Shown here: in pieces, positions 22,855 to 31,447 of the stretch
How the letters are laid out: each line of letters opens with the position of its first letter
Numbering within the stretch: the first letter of the stretch is position 1
Assembly (NCBI RefSeq): GCF_021596505.1
Contig: NZ_PJIZ01000015.1
Coordinates: forward strand, 1 to 64,000
Reading direction: 5' to 3'
Length of the DNA: 64,000 nt
Source: Nostoc sp. CMAA1605
Lineage (GTDB): Bacteria; Cyanobacteriota; Cyanobacteriia; Cyanobacteriales; Nostocaceae
Made by a program: the position numbers and the translations under genes
Notes under the pieces: generated by a model
What the model saw: only the letters and a program-made list of their open reading frames with translations
What the model was told of the DNA's origin: nothing
Database searches by the model: none

Positions 22855-25143
22855 ATGAATTTAATCGTCTCACTTTCCCAACTCAATCCCTTTCGCAAAC
22901 CAACACCACCACCAGAATTAGGAACAGCACAAAGTCAAATCCCCTCCCGTGTCAAAACTCCTACCCTCTTGCAAATGGAAGCCGTGGAGTGTGGAGCGGC
23001 GGCTTTAGGAATTATTTTGGCGTACTACCGTAAAATTGTCCCCTTAGCTGAACTGCGCCAAAGTTGCGGCATTTCCCGTGATGGTAGCAAAGCCTCGAAT
23101 ATGATTAAGGCAGCCAGAAATTACGGAATGCAAGCTAAAGGCTTTAAAAAGCAGTTAGAGCAATTAAAAACAGTCCGTCCCCCATATATTGTTTTTTGGA
23201 ATTTCAATCATTTTTTAGTAGTTGAAGGATTTAAAAACCATTGGGTTTACCTGAATGACCCAGCCACAGGGCCAAGACGAGTTTCCTATCAAGAATTTGA
23301 TGAAGCTTATACAGGGGTTGTCCTGGTCATGGAACCAGGGACAGAATTTCAACAAGGTGGTCGTAAACCTAGCTTAATTGGCTCTTTGGTAGATAGATTA
23401 CAGAGTTCTTGGGGGGCTATTCTCTATTGTTTACTTGCGGGATTTTTCCTAGTTATTCCAGGTTTAGTTTTACCAGTATTTAATCAGATTTTTGTTGATA
23501 GAGTTCTTGTGGAAAACCGCACAGATTGGTTGCGTCCACTGATTTTGGGCATGGGCATCACTATATTTATTCAGGGATGGTTAACATTTTTGCAAAGACG
23601 GTTTTTAAGAAAATTAAATATTAAGTTATCAGTGGAAATGTCCAGCCAATTTATCCACCATATTTTGCGCTTGCCAGTAGGATTTTATGCTCAAAGATTT
23701 GCCGGAGAAATCAGCAGTCGGATTAATATTAATACCAAAGTCGCAGAAGTGCTATCAGGTCAATTAGCGAGGACTGTAATTGATACGGTCATGGTAGTAT
23801 TTTATGCCATAGTGATGTTTGCTTATGATGGGGTATTAACGGCTATTAGTGTGTGTTTTGTGGCAATTAATATCCTGGCATTACAGTGGGTTTCGCGGCA
23901 ACGCACAGATATGTATATGCGAACTATACAAGACCGGGGAAAAGTCGCAGGGACAGAAATTGCTGCACTCCAAAGTATGGAAACCCTAAAAGCCTCAGCT
24001 TTAGAGTCAGATTTCTTCTCACGCTGGTCTGGTTACTATACAAAATTGATTAATGGTCAGCAGGAACTAGGCATCACCAATCAAGTATTAGGCGTTTTAC
24101 CGCCATTTTTGACTAGTTTAAGTTCACTATCAATTTTAGCGATCGGTGGACTGCGGGTCATGGATGGACATCTCAGTATTGGGATGTTAGTTGCTTTCCA
24201 AAGTTTAATGACTAGTTTTTTAACTCCGGTCAACTCTTTAGTTAACTTTGGCAGTACCCTACAAGAATTAGAGGGTGATTTGACTCGTTTGGATGATGTA
24301 TTGCGAAACCCGACTGATCCAGAATTGGACAGTCAAAATACAGATATGCAGCAGGTACAGTATGCTTTACCCTGTCAACTCCGGGGATACGTAGAATTTA
24401 AAAATGTCACATTTGGCTATTCGCGCACAGATGAGCCACTAATTAAAGACCTGAGTTTTCAGCTACAACCAGGAGAAAGAGTTGCTTTAGTTGGTGGTAG
24501 CGGTTCAGGTAAATCAACAGTTGCTAAATTGTTAGCCGGACTTTACCAACCTTGGTCGGGAGTAATTCTGTTTGATGGTATTCCCAGAGAAAACATCCCC
24601 AGGTCAGTCATGTCTAATTCTCTGGCGATCGTAGAACAGGAGATTTTTTTATATGCTGGTACTGTCAGAGAAAATTTAACATTATGGGACGATACTGTAC
24701 CCAATGCCCAATTAATCCGGGCTTGTAAAGATGCTGCCATTCACGAAGCTATTTTAGCTTTACCTGGGAGCTATGATAGCTACTTACTTGAGGGTGCAGC
24801 TAATTTAAGCGGAGGACAACGTCAGCGTTTGGAAATTGCTCGTGCATTAGTCCATGATCCGACAATTTTAGTCATGGATGAAGCAACCAGTGCTTTAGAT
24901 GCAGAGACAGAAAAAATTATTGACCGAAATCTACGCTATCGAGGATGTTCTTGCATTATTGTGGCTCACCGTTTAAGTACCATCCGCGACTGTAATGAAA
25001 TCATTGTTCTAGAAAAAGGTCAGGTAATACAGCGAGGTAATCATCAACAGATGTCACAGATGGATAGTCCTTATGCAAAATTAATTCAATTAGAGCAAAC
25101 TAGTGGGTCATTCGGCACGTTTATAGCCACAGAAAAAATTTAA
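22855..25143 (+). CDS. NHLM-type bacteriocin export ABC transporter with C39 peptidase domain
   Basis: 762 residues in three parts. The C39 cysteine peptidase (~35-165) has LQMEAVECGAAALG carrying the Gln and Cys, NHFLVVEGF with the His and YLNDPATGPRRVS with the Asp. The membrane domain (~195-470) has six segments. The ATPase has Walker A GGSGSGKS, LSGGQRQR, ILVMDEATSALD and a VAHRLST H-loop. Such proteins cut the leader after a double-Gly-type site and export the core peptide. With the HlyD adaptor and the exporter at 14382 it completes the NHLM set. All catalytic residues are present, so it appears functional. The cargo gene is not visible in the window. Confidence 0.93.
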   Translation: MNLIVSLSQLNPFRKPTPPPELGTAQSQIPSRVKTPTLLQMEAVECGAAALGIILAYYRKIVPLAELRQSCGISRDGSKASNMIKAARNYGMQAKGFKKQLEQLKTVRPPYIVFWNFNHFLVVEGFKNHWVYLNDPATGPRRVSYQEFDEAYTGVVLVMEPGTEFQQGGRKPSLIGSLVDRLQSSWGAILYCLLAGFFLVIPGLVLPVFNQIFVDRVLVENRTDWLRPLILGMGITIFIQGWLTFLQRRFLRKLNIKLSVEMSSQFIHHILRLPVGFYAQRFAGEISSRININTKVAEVLSGQLARTVIDTVMVVFYAIVMFAYDGVLTAISVCFVAINILALQWVSRQRTDMYMRTIQDRGKVAGTEIAALQSMETLKASALESDFFSRWSGYYTKLINGQQELGITNQVLGVLPPFLTSLSSLSILAIGGLRVMDGHLSIGMLVAFQSLMTSFLTPVNSLVNFGSTLQELEGDLTRLDDVLRNPTDPELDSQNTDMQQVQYALPCQLRGYVEFKNVTFGYSRTDEPLIKDLSFQLQPGERVALVGGSGSGKSTVAKLLAGLYQPWSGVILFDGIPRENIPRSVMSNSLAIVEQEIFLYAGTVRENLTLWDDTVPNAQLIRACKDAAIHEAILALPGSYDSYLLEGAANLSGGQRQRLEIARALVHDPTILVMDEATSALDAETEKIIDRNLRYRGCSCIIVAHRLSTIRDCNEIIVLEKGQVIQRGNHQQMSQMDSPYAKLIQLEQTSGSFGTFIATEKI

Positions 25144-25161
25144 TAGCTGATTAATGAACAT

Positions 25162-25253
25162 ATTTGCGTAGGGAGGGAACAGGGAACGGGGAACAGTAAA
25201 AAAGGGATTTATGAGTATAGTGAGTTTTTTCAGAAATCAAATATGAGTCCTAT
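25162..25253. repeat. Partial copy of the 121-bp MITE-like family
   Basis: It shares TTTGCGTAGGGAGGGAACAG and, at its end, CAGAAATCAAATATGAGTCC with the element at 12568-12688, but its left inverted-repeat end is missing. It lies between the NHLM operon and the P450 pseudogene. Confidence 0.55.
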
Positions 25254-25724
25254 CTCAAAAAAAATCGTAACAATAGAAGGCGATCGCTATAAACTCTAAT
25301 TCAGATGACAGTTACTCATAACCTACCCGACGGGCCGAAACTCCCTTATTTTGTGCGGTTGTTTAAATTCATTACTCAGCCAACTGGGTATTTAGAAGAT
25401 TTTGCCCGTGTTTATGGTGATAATTTCACCATCTGGAGACAGAATAAAGAAAATCAAATAGTCTATTTCAGTCACCCCCAAGCTTTAGAGCAGATTTTCA
25501 CGGCTGATGGTAAATACTTTCAAAGTGGGGGAGGGGCGGTAGTTTAAAAGTTTTGTTGGGTGATAATTCTCTGATTTTATTAGATGGCGATCGCCACCAG
25601 CGTCAACGGCAATTACTCACCCCGCCTTTTCATGGTGAAAGAATGCGGGCTTACGGTCAAGCCATTCAAGAAATAACGCAACAAGTCAGCAGTGAGTGGG
25701 AAATATTTTTACCAAAAAACTGGG

Positions 25725-27022
25725 TTGAAAGCCCCGTCCTTCCAGGATGGCTCTGAGTAATTGTGCTAAAATACGTTGCGTAGAAGTTTTCCACGTAAGA
25801 TGCTCGTTCTAGAATTCAAAGCCAAAGGGAAAACAACTCAATACACCGCTATTAATGAAGCCATCAGAACCGCGCAATTTGTCCGCAATAAAAGTATCCG
25901 TTTTTGGATGGATAACCACGGTGTCGGACAAAAAGACCTATATCGTCTGAGCAAGATTCTTCGAGATGAGTTCCCCTTTGTCAAAGCTTTGAATTCCAGT
26001 GCTTGCCAAGCGGCTGTCGAACGTGCCTATAGTTCCATTGCTCGGTTCTACGACAACTGCAAGAAAGCCATTCCAGGTAAGAAAGGATATCCCAAGTTTA
26101 AGAAACATTCTCGCTCAGTAGAGTATAAAACCTCTGGCTGGAAACTATCTCCAACTCGGAAACAAATCACTTTCACCGACAAAAAAGGAATTGGCAACCT
26201 CAAGCTCAAAGGAACGTGGGATTTAAACTTCTACCAATTAGAACAGATAAAACGGGTGCGGTTAATTCGTCGTGCTGATGGGTATTATGTTCAATTCTTA
26301 GTTAGTGTAGACAACAAAGTAGAAACACAACCCACCGGCAAAACCATTGGTTTGGATGTGGGATTAAAAGAGTTTTACACGGACAGTAACGGATATAGTG
26401 AACCTAACCCACGGTTTTATCAAACAGCAGAACAACGACTGAAATTTTATCAACGTCGTGTATCTCGTAAACACAAAGGCTCTATCAACCGTAAGAAAGC
26501 CATTAATCAATTAGGGCGAGTACACCTCAAAATAAGTAGGCAACGTCAAGAACACGCTAAGAGAATGGCGCGTTGCGTTATCCAATCTCACGATTTGGTG
26601 GCCTATGAAGATTTGAGGATTAAAAATTTAGTGAAAAATCAATGTCTGGCGAAATCGATTAATGATGCTGGTTGGTATGAATTCAGAAAATGGTTGGAGT
26701 ATTTTGGGGTGAAGTTTGGCAGAATCACTGTGGCAGTGAATCCGCGCTTCACTTCTCAAGAATGCTCTAATTGTGGTGCAGTCGTCAAAAAATCTCTATC
26801 GACAAGAACTCATGTTTGTGAATGTGGGTTGGTGATGGATAGAGATTGGAATGCGGCGATTAACATTCTGAAATTAGCCTTGAGTACCGTAGGGCATACG
26901 GGAACTTGGGTCTTAGACCCGAACGCTTCTGGAGATTCGACCGCTACTCATGCTGGAGAAATCTTGTTTGAGCAAGTTGGTTCTGTGAAGGAAGAATCAC
27001 CGCCCTAAAAGTGCGGTGAGTG
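25725..27022 (+). mobile_element. IS605/IS1341-type element carrying only tnpB
   Basis: The element lies between two P450 fragments. The left end has a hairpin (CCGTCCT-TCC-AGGATGG, 25734-25750); the right end has a hairpin (TCACCGC ... GCGGTGA, 26997-27019) just after the tnpB stop. There is no tnpA transposase, so movement would need one in trans. By analogy with known TnpB systems, a right-end RNA would carry a guide from the bases just after the element (from about 27023). Exact ends are approximate. Confidence 0.75.
25800..27008 (+). CDS. TnpB, RNA-guided nuclease of an IS605-family element
   Basis: 402 residues from ATG 25800; an upstream in-frame start at 25776 would lie in the element's left end. 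The RuvC-like catalytic set is intact: IGLDVGLKEF (Asp), VAYEDLRIKN (Glu) and MDRDWNAAINIL (Asp). A zinc finger lies between them (CSNCGAVV ... HVCECG). The N-terminal helix-turn-helix region (FVRNKSIRFWMDN, SSACQAAVERAYSS) is typical. TnpB uses an RNA made from the element's right end to cut DNA beside a short target motif, helping the element persist. Orphan: no tnpA nearby. Full length with all key residues, so probably active. Confidence 0.9.
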   Translation: MLVLEFKAKGKTTQYTAINEAIRTAQFVRNKSIRFWMDNHGVGQKDLYRLSKILRDEFPFVKALNSSACQAAVERAYSSIARFYDNCKKAIPGKKGYPKFKKHSRSVEYKTSGWKLSPTRKQITFTDKKGIGNLKLKGTWDLNFYQLEQIKRVRLIRRADGYYVQFLVSVDNKVETQPTGKTIGLDVGLKEFYTDSNGYSEPNPRFYQTAEQRLKFYQRRVSRKHKGSINRKKAINQLGRVHLKISRQRQEHAKRMARCVIQSHDLVAYEDLRIKNLVKNQCLAKSINDAGWYEFRKWLEYFGVKFGRITVAVNPRFTSQECSNCGAVVKKSLSTRTHVCECGLVMDRDWNAAINILKLALSTVGHTGTWVLDPNASGDSTATHAGEILFEQVGSVKEESPP

Positions 27023-27474
27023 TCAAAAAGGCAATTTTCCCCTTATGAATATTTACCATTTAGGGGCGGGAATCGTCGGTGTATAGGTTTGGCTTTTGCT
27101 CAGTATGAAATGAAAATTGTTTTGGCGACAGTTTTAGCTCAATATCAAGTTTCTCTAGTGAATAAACTTCCTGTGCGTCCTGTGCGCCGTGGTTTAACCT
27201 TAGCTGCACCAGCCGGAATGCGAATGGTTGCAACACGGCAATTAATCTCCGTAATTAGGGGTACAAGGGTATAAGGGTGTAAGGGTATAGGGGTTGAAAT
27301 TGTGGGACGGGTGTTGAAAAAGAACCCAACACGGATACCCCAGGGAGCAGGCAACCTATTCTTCCCCCTACACCCCCACACCCATGCACCCGCTTGGTAA
27401 TAGTGTAAACACCGTAGTTTGACGATCGCTCTAGGCGAATGATGGCAATTGCTTCTACCCTTAAAATAAGAGGC

Positions 27475-27495
27475 AGGGGGCAGGGGGCAGGGGGA
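27475..27495. repeat. GGCAGGGG tandem repeat
   Basis: Short GGCAGGGGGCAGGGGGCAGG run in the gap between the P450 remnant and the M48 gene. A related TAGGGGTACAAGGGTATAAG stretch lies at about 27256-27290. The whole gap (27275-27614) holds only such repeats and no gene. Confidence 0.6.
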
Positions 27496-27614
27496 AATTA
27501 AAGTTACAAACCGAACTACTTTCTTCTGCTCCGCTAACACCCACAAGCGGTGTTATTTTGCTCTCTGCTCCCCTACTGTCTCATGGCGAGCATGAACTGC
27601 GTAAACCAGCACAG

Positions 27615-29276
27615 ATGAAAAATTCCTCACCTCACCGCCCCCGATTTTTCCGCTTCTCTATCAGCAGAAGCAGGAAATCTCTGTTACTAACTTTGAGTTG
27701 GATATTGCTGTCAATTGGTACGTCAATTCTGATTATTTTGACACAACCAATAGCACCAGCCCCCGCCCAAACGCCAAATACTGAAAATAGCACCCCAGCC
27801 AACTCAGAGACATCATCGGACGAAACACTTCGGGATACACTCAGGCGATCGCGTCAATCTCCAGATATTCCCCCACCTGACCCAGCAGAAATCGCTCGGT
27901 TGCTCAAACTCCAAGAAGCCGACAAACTATATTTAGCAGGTAAAGTTGCAGAGGCGCAAAAGCTTTACCGCGAAGCCAAAGCACCTTTTAACAAAGCAGG
28001 TGAAGCCTCTCCAGAACTCAAACCAGCCATCACCGACCCAGCCCAACTTTCACCCGCAGGTAGGGTATACTGGCGCGAAGCACAAGACGGTATCGCTAAA
28101 AAGCTGCAAACCAAAGCTCTAGTACCTCTGCAATTATTAGTTGAGCAGAATCCCGAATTTATTCCTGGTCATATCAGCTATGCTGAGGTTTTAACTCAAT
28201 ACGATCGCACTAAGGAAGCATTAGACGTTTTAGAACGGGGTTCTTCGCTGTACCCTGACCAACCAGAATTAATTAAAGCGAGGGTGACAGCCTTAGCTAA
28301 TGCAAAGAAATGGATGGAAGCATCCATCGCCGCCCGTCAATTTGCCATTCTTTACCCCCAAAGTCCCCAAGCGTCGGAATTTAACGAACTAGCAGACACC
28401 AACCTCAAACGTTACAAATCGCATATTCGCTCAGAAATTCGAGGTAATGTGATTAGTAATGTAATTACGGGTGCATTAGGTTACGCCGTTACTGGTAGTT
28501 TATTGGGGCCATTTTCCGCCCTGGATTCGACGATTTTGCTGTTACAGGGAGAAGGTTCTGTGGGGGAATCGGTGGCGAAACAGGCGAAAAAGCAGCTACC
28601 TTTAGTCATAGATGAGCCGACATTAGCTTATGTCAATGATATTGGGCATAAATTAGCCAAAATCGCAGGTAGAAACGAATTTAAATATGAGTTTTTCGTC
28701 ATTCCTGAAGAAGACCTCAACGCCTTTGCACTCCCAGGGGGGAAAATCTTTATTAACGCAGGTGCGATCGCTAAAACTAACTCCGAGGCCGAATTAGCCG
28801 GATTAATCGGCCATGAATTATCTCACGTAGTTTTATCCCACGGCTTTCAACTAGTTACCCAAGGTAATCTCATTTCCAACGTTACCCAATATTTACCTTT
28901 TGGCGGCACCATCGGACAACTATTTGCATTAACTTACAGCCGGGAAATGGAACGACAAGCCGATATTCTTGGTACACGCTTAATAGTTGCTAGCGGTTAT
29001 GCGGCTGATGGCTTGCGTAACTTAATGGTGACATTAGACAAACAAAAGAAATTTAGCATTCCTACTTGGTTATCCTCCCACCCAGGCGGAAACGAACGAG
29101 TCGATTATCTAGAAAAAATGATTACTCGTAATAGTTACAACCGTTATGCTTTTGAAGGTGTAGAACGTCACACAGAAATTAAAGCTAGGGTGAAGAAACT
29201 CCTCAAAGAAAGAAAAGAACAAGCAGAAAAAAAGCAACCAACTGATGAATCAAAAGACAAAATTTTGCGTCAATGA
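27615..29276 (+). CDS. M48-family metalloprotease, membrane-anchored
   Basis: 553 residues from ATG 27615, preferred over TTG 27558. An N-terminal membrane/signal segment (LTLSWILLSIGTSILIIL) is followed by a Pro/Ser-rich linker, a TPR-like helical region (~95-270, with AEVLTQYDRTKEALDVLERG), and an M48 peptidase domain. The zinc motif is LIGHELSHVVLSHG (HExxH), with the third ligand Glu in REMERQADILG. The family (HtpX/BepA-like) degrades or matures envelope proteins; the C-terminal TPRs of BepA are here placed at the N-terminus. Likely periplasmic or anchored outside the inner membrane. Single gene, 150 bp before the COP23 gene. Confidence 0.88.
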   Translation: MKNSSPHRPRFFRFSISRSRKSLLLTLSWILLSIGTSILIILTQPIAPAPAQTPNTENSTPANSETSSDETLRDTLRRSRQSPDIPPPDPAEIARLLKLQEADKLYLAGKVAEAQKLYREAKAPFNKAGEASPELKPAITDPAQLSPAGRVYWREAQDGIAKKLQTKALVPLQLLVEQNPEFIPGHISYAEVLTQYDRTKEALDVLERGSSLYPDQPELIKARVTALANAKKWMEASIAARQFAILYPQSPQASEFNELADTNLKRYKSHIRSEIRGNVISNVITGALGYAVTGSLLGPFSALDSTILLLQGEGSVGESVAKQAKKQLPLVIDEPTLAYVNDIGHKLAKIAGRNEFKYEFFVIPEEDLNAFALPGGKIFINAGAIAKTNSEAELAGLIGHELSHVVLSHGFQLVTQGNLISNVTQYLPFGGTIGQLFALTYSREMERQADILGTRLIVASGYAADGLRNLMVTLDKQKKFSIPTWLSSHPGGNERVDYLEKMITRNSYNRYAFEGVERHTEIKARVKKLLKERKEQAEKKQPTDESKDKILRQ

Positions 29277-29426
29277 AGATATTAAACCAATTCGCAATTC
29301 GCAATTCGCAATGGACTAGCGTCCCGCTACGCTAACGCAATTACGTTTTGTAATGGGGACTTAAAACCCAGTGATCACTGATAACTGATTTAATTCCCTA
29401 TTCTGTGTCCACTGGAGGAGCATTTT

Positions 29427-30212
29427 ATGTTGTCAAAAAGCTGGAATTTAGCCTGTTTGGGTGGTTTGGGTTTGTCTTTGTTGTTAGGTAACGGTGTGGC
29501 ATTAGCTCAGTATGATACATCTAGTGATGTAACCGTACCAACTGTACCTTCAGGTTCATCCACACCCACAACTACCCCTACTACAACTACACCTTATCCC
29601 ACAGACACCAACGCCACCAATACACCTAATGCTGTCGGTGGCGCAAGATTTTTCTGTCAACAATATAACGGTCAATACACCGTCATGTACCAGCCAGAAA
29701 GTCAACCCGGACAATACTTCCCTTGGGCTGCGCCTGGTACTTTAGGCGGTGGTTGGAATCCCCAAGCACGTTGTCAAACTATTGCTACCCGCCTAGAATC
29801 ATACCGCCCAGATGGACTGCAAGAACTCCAGATTAGTCGGGAAAATAACGAAAATATCGTTTGCGTCACCACCGAAGCCAATTCTAGATGTCGAATTGTG
29901 CTAACCGTACCTCGCAACAAAGACCCCTACACAGTCCGTAATAGTATTTTCCAAAACCTCACGTCTGCTGATAGCGGTCAACAAACCACAGCAGTCAACA
30001 CCTATACTAATCGTGGCGGAGACGAACTATATAATATAGGTCGTACCTTACTAGGTAGCGGAAATCAAGTCACTTCCTTAAGAAGTGGAATTAATCTCAA
30101 GCCTTACCTTGATGTAAAAGACGGCGGAACAGGTACAAATTTAAGAAATGGCGTAGCTATTCGTCGTCCATCTCAAACAGGTGTTCGCTTAAATCCTAAT
30201 AAATTCCGGTAA
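29427..30212 (+). CDS. COP23-domain exported protein
   Basis: 261 residues with a clear signal peptide (LGGLGLSLLLGNGVALAQ), a Thr/Pro-rich spacer (~30-65), and the COP23 domain: ARFFCQQYNGQYTVMYQP, RCQTIATRLESYRPDGLQEL and ENIVCVTTEANSRCRIVLTV, with four conserved cysteines that may pair. COP23 was named from a circadian-oscillating membrane-associated protein in cyanobacteria; its biochemical role is unknown. A good ribosome site (GGAGGA, 7 bp before ATG) fixes the start. A factor-independent terminator follows at 30293. Confidence 0.87.
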   Translation: MLSKSWNLACLGGLGLSLLLGNGVALAQYDTSSDVTVPTVPSGSSTPTTTPTTTTPYPTDTNATNTPNAVGGARFFCQQYNGQYTVMYQPESQPGQYFPWAAPGTLGGGWNPQARCQTIATRLESYRPDGLQELQISRENNENIVCVTTEANSRCRIVLTVPRNKDPYTVRNSIFQNLTSADSGQQTTAVNTYTNRGGDELYNIGRTLLGSGNQVTSLRSGINLKPYLDVKDGGTGTNLRNGVAIRRPSQTGVRLNPNKFR

Positions 30213-30292
30213 GGATGAAACAGGGTAAAAGTCAAAAGACAAAAGAAAAAGCAATTATTGATAGGTAAATACTGTTCACATCAGACCACAAT

Positions 30293-30340
30293 AGTCATGA
30301 AACGATGCAGTCAAAGCATTTTTTCATGACTTTTTAATTT
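30293..30340 (+). terminator. Rho-independent terminator of the COP23 gene
   Basis: AGTCATGAAA (30293-30302) pairs with TTTCATGACT (30322-30331), with an inner ATGC/GCAT stem in the loop, and is followed by TTTTAATTTTT. It lies 80 bp after the COP23 stop and just before the convergent Uma2 remnant end. Confidence 0.75.
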
Positions 30341-30970
30341 TTGCCTAAGTGTTGTTTCAAATCGCGGATAGCTGCGCTGGTGTTACGTTCATAAGCTATC
30401 TGCACACAACGAGCAATCAAACTTGCTAAATCAAAATCGGGAAAATAGCGGCTGTAAGTTTGCAATTGATATTCTGCACCTTGTAATTGGTAAATCAATA
30501 ATTGTTGTTTTTTGAAAAACCAAACTTCAGGAACTTTAAAAGGAAGATAATCCTGTATATCAGAATAACTGGTGACATCAATCTCAATCACTAAATCGGG
30601 TGGTGGATCTTCTCCCCAGTCAATGCGTTTTTTTACCTGATACCACTTCCCAGTTGTCAATATAAAAGCAATAATCTGGCTCAATTCCGCTTTCTTGGGG
30701 TAAGCTCATAGTGACGGGGGTAAACGCATCATATTCTTTCCCATCGTGGTCTAAAAGGGTTTTAACAATATCAGCCAGTAGATTAGCATCTCGGCCGTGT
30801 ACTGGTAATGGCGACATGAGCAATACTTCTCCATTGCGATATTTGAGGCGCGGGATTGAACCGTCTCCCCGTTGTTCACACAAACGCTGATATTCTTCCC
30901 AAGTCGCAGGTAAGCGCACTACAGAACCAGGAGGTAATTGAGTTTTTTCTGGGGAAACGAGAGCAAACAT
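30334..30970 (-). pseudogene. Uma2-family (DUF820) restriction-endonuclease-fold protein, frameshifted
   Basis: The first frame (start 30970) gives the N-terminal half with RLPATWEEYQRLCEQRGDGS and IEPDYCFYIDNW, then runs off at VVSGKKTH and a stop. The second frame continues with RIDWGEDPPPDLVIEIDVTS and the C-terminal half to 30334. The break is an A7 run on the coding strand (T7 at 30628-30634); six As would restore SGKKRIDWGEDP. The PD-(D/E)xK fold residues (EPDY, DLVIEID) are all present. It would be ~210 residues if repaired. This may be a recent mutation, slippage or a sequencing error. Uma2 proteins are very numerous in cyanobacteria and mostly of unknown role. Confidence 0.85.
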
Positions 30971-31064
30971 GGCTGATATTTCCTTTGACAGTCGCTTCTT
31001 TTCATGATAACGGCTAAAGTCTGGTGAAAAAATCAGCGCGTCAGAGTAGTGACTAATGAATAAC

Positions 31065-31094
31065 TTTAACCATTTGCTAGCAATTTCTTAATCT
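31065..31094 (+). promoter_or_regulatory. Possible Pho box (PhoB/SphR-type)
   Basis: TTTAACCA (31065-31072) and CTTAATCT (31087-31094) each fit the cyanobacterial Pho repeat PyTTAAPyPy(T/A) and are exactly 22 bp apart, as expected for first and third repeats of an 8+3 bp array. The middle repeat is poor (GCTAGCAA). It lies ~350 bp upstream of the phytase/glycerophosphodiesterase gene. Confidence 0.35.
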
Positions 31095-31234
31095 AGCTGG
31101 GATAGGTTGAAATTTAGCAATCCGAATAAATACTGAATTAAGGTATATCGCTGTTTTTTGGCGATCGCCTTAATTTTCTGTGAGGGTTGAGCGATCGCCT
31201 TTGATGTCAACTGCATTTTCAATTACCCAGACGC

Positions 31235-31390
31235 ATGAAATTTACACTTCAAATTCTCCCCAGTTCGGACTTTGAAGGTAGCATTTGTGCTGCCAATCTC
31301 CAGTCTCGTCAATGGGAATTTCCTCCCCAGCTAATGCAGATATCTACAAGGTTTAACTATCGCTCTTGTTTGCCCTCAAGCCATAGATGA
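31235..31390 (+). pseudogene. Fragment resembling the N-terminus of a phosphatase/5'-nucleotidase
   Basis: A 51-residue frame starts MKFTLQILPSSDFEGSI, which recalls the first strand and metal-site loop of secreted 5'-nucleotidase-like phosphatases (normally ILHxSDxEG; the His is Pro here). After ~17 residues the match ends. A second coding-like stretch in another frame (GLTIALVCPQAIDEDLHPFL, 31350-31439) follows up to the next gene. It is probably debris of an earlier phosphate gene. Family match is uncertain. Confidence 0.35.
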
Positions 31391-31447
31391 AGATTTACAT
31401 CCATTCCTACGTAACACTCTCTTATTTGGGGATTTTTAATTGATATT

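Larger units (their letters stand above)
25305..27274 (+). pseudogene. Cytochrome P450 pseudogene (CYP110-like), frameshifted, internally deleted and interrupted
   Basis: Three fragments remain. 25305-25547 encodes the P450 N-terminus (DGPKLPYFVRLFKFITQPTG, ending FQSGGGAVV and a stop). 25550-25724 continues in another frame (LLGDNSLILLDGDRHQRQRQ), so a 1-bp indel lies near 25530-25550. 27020-27274 gives the haem-binding end (YEYLPFRGGNRRCIGLAFAQ). Only ~215 of ~450 residues are present, so roughly half the gene, including the I-helix and ExxR region, is gone. A tnpB insertion element sits exactly at the junction. Gly-for-Arg is also lost in the PFxGG haem loop (PFRGG). It cannot make a functional P450. 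It may once have served the RiPP pathway, but this is speculation. Confidence 0.88.

Noticed and set aside
25800..27008. IscB (Cas9 ancestor) as an alternative to TnpB
   Set aside because: No HNH domain; the zinc finger and RuvC arrangement are those of TnpB.
27145..27546. 133-codon minus-strand frame over the P450 remnant
   Set aside because: Antisense shadow made largely of repeat sequence.
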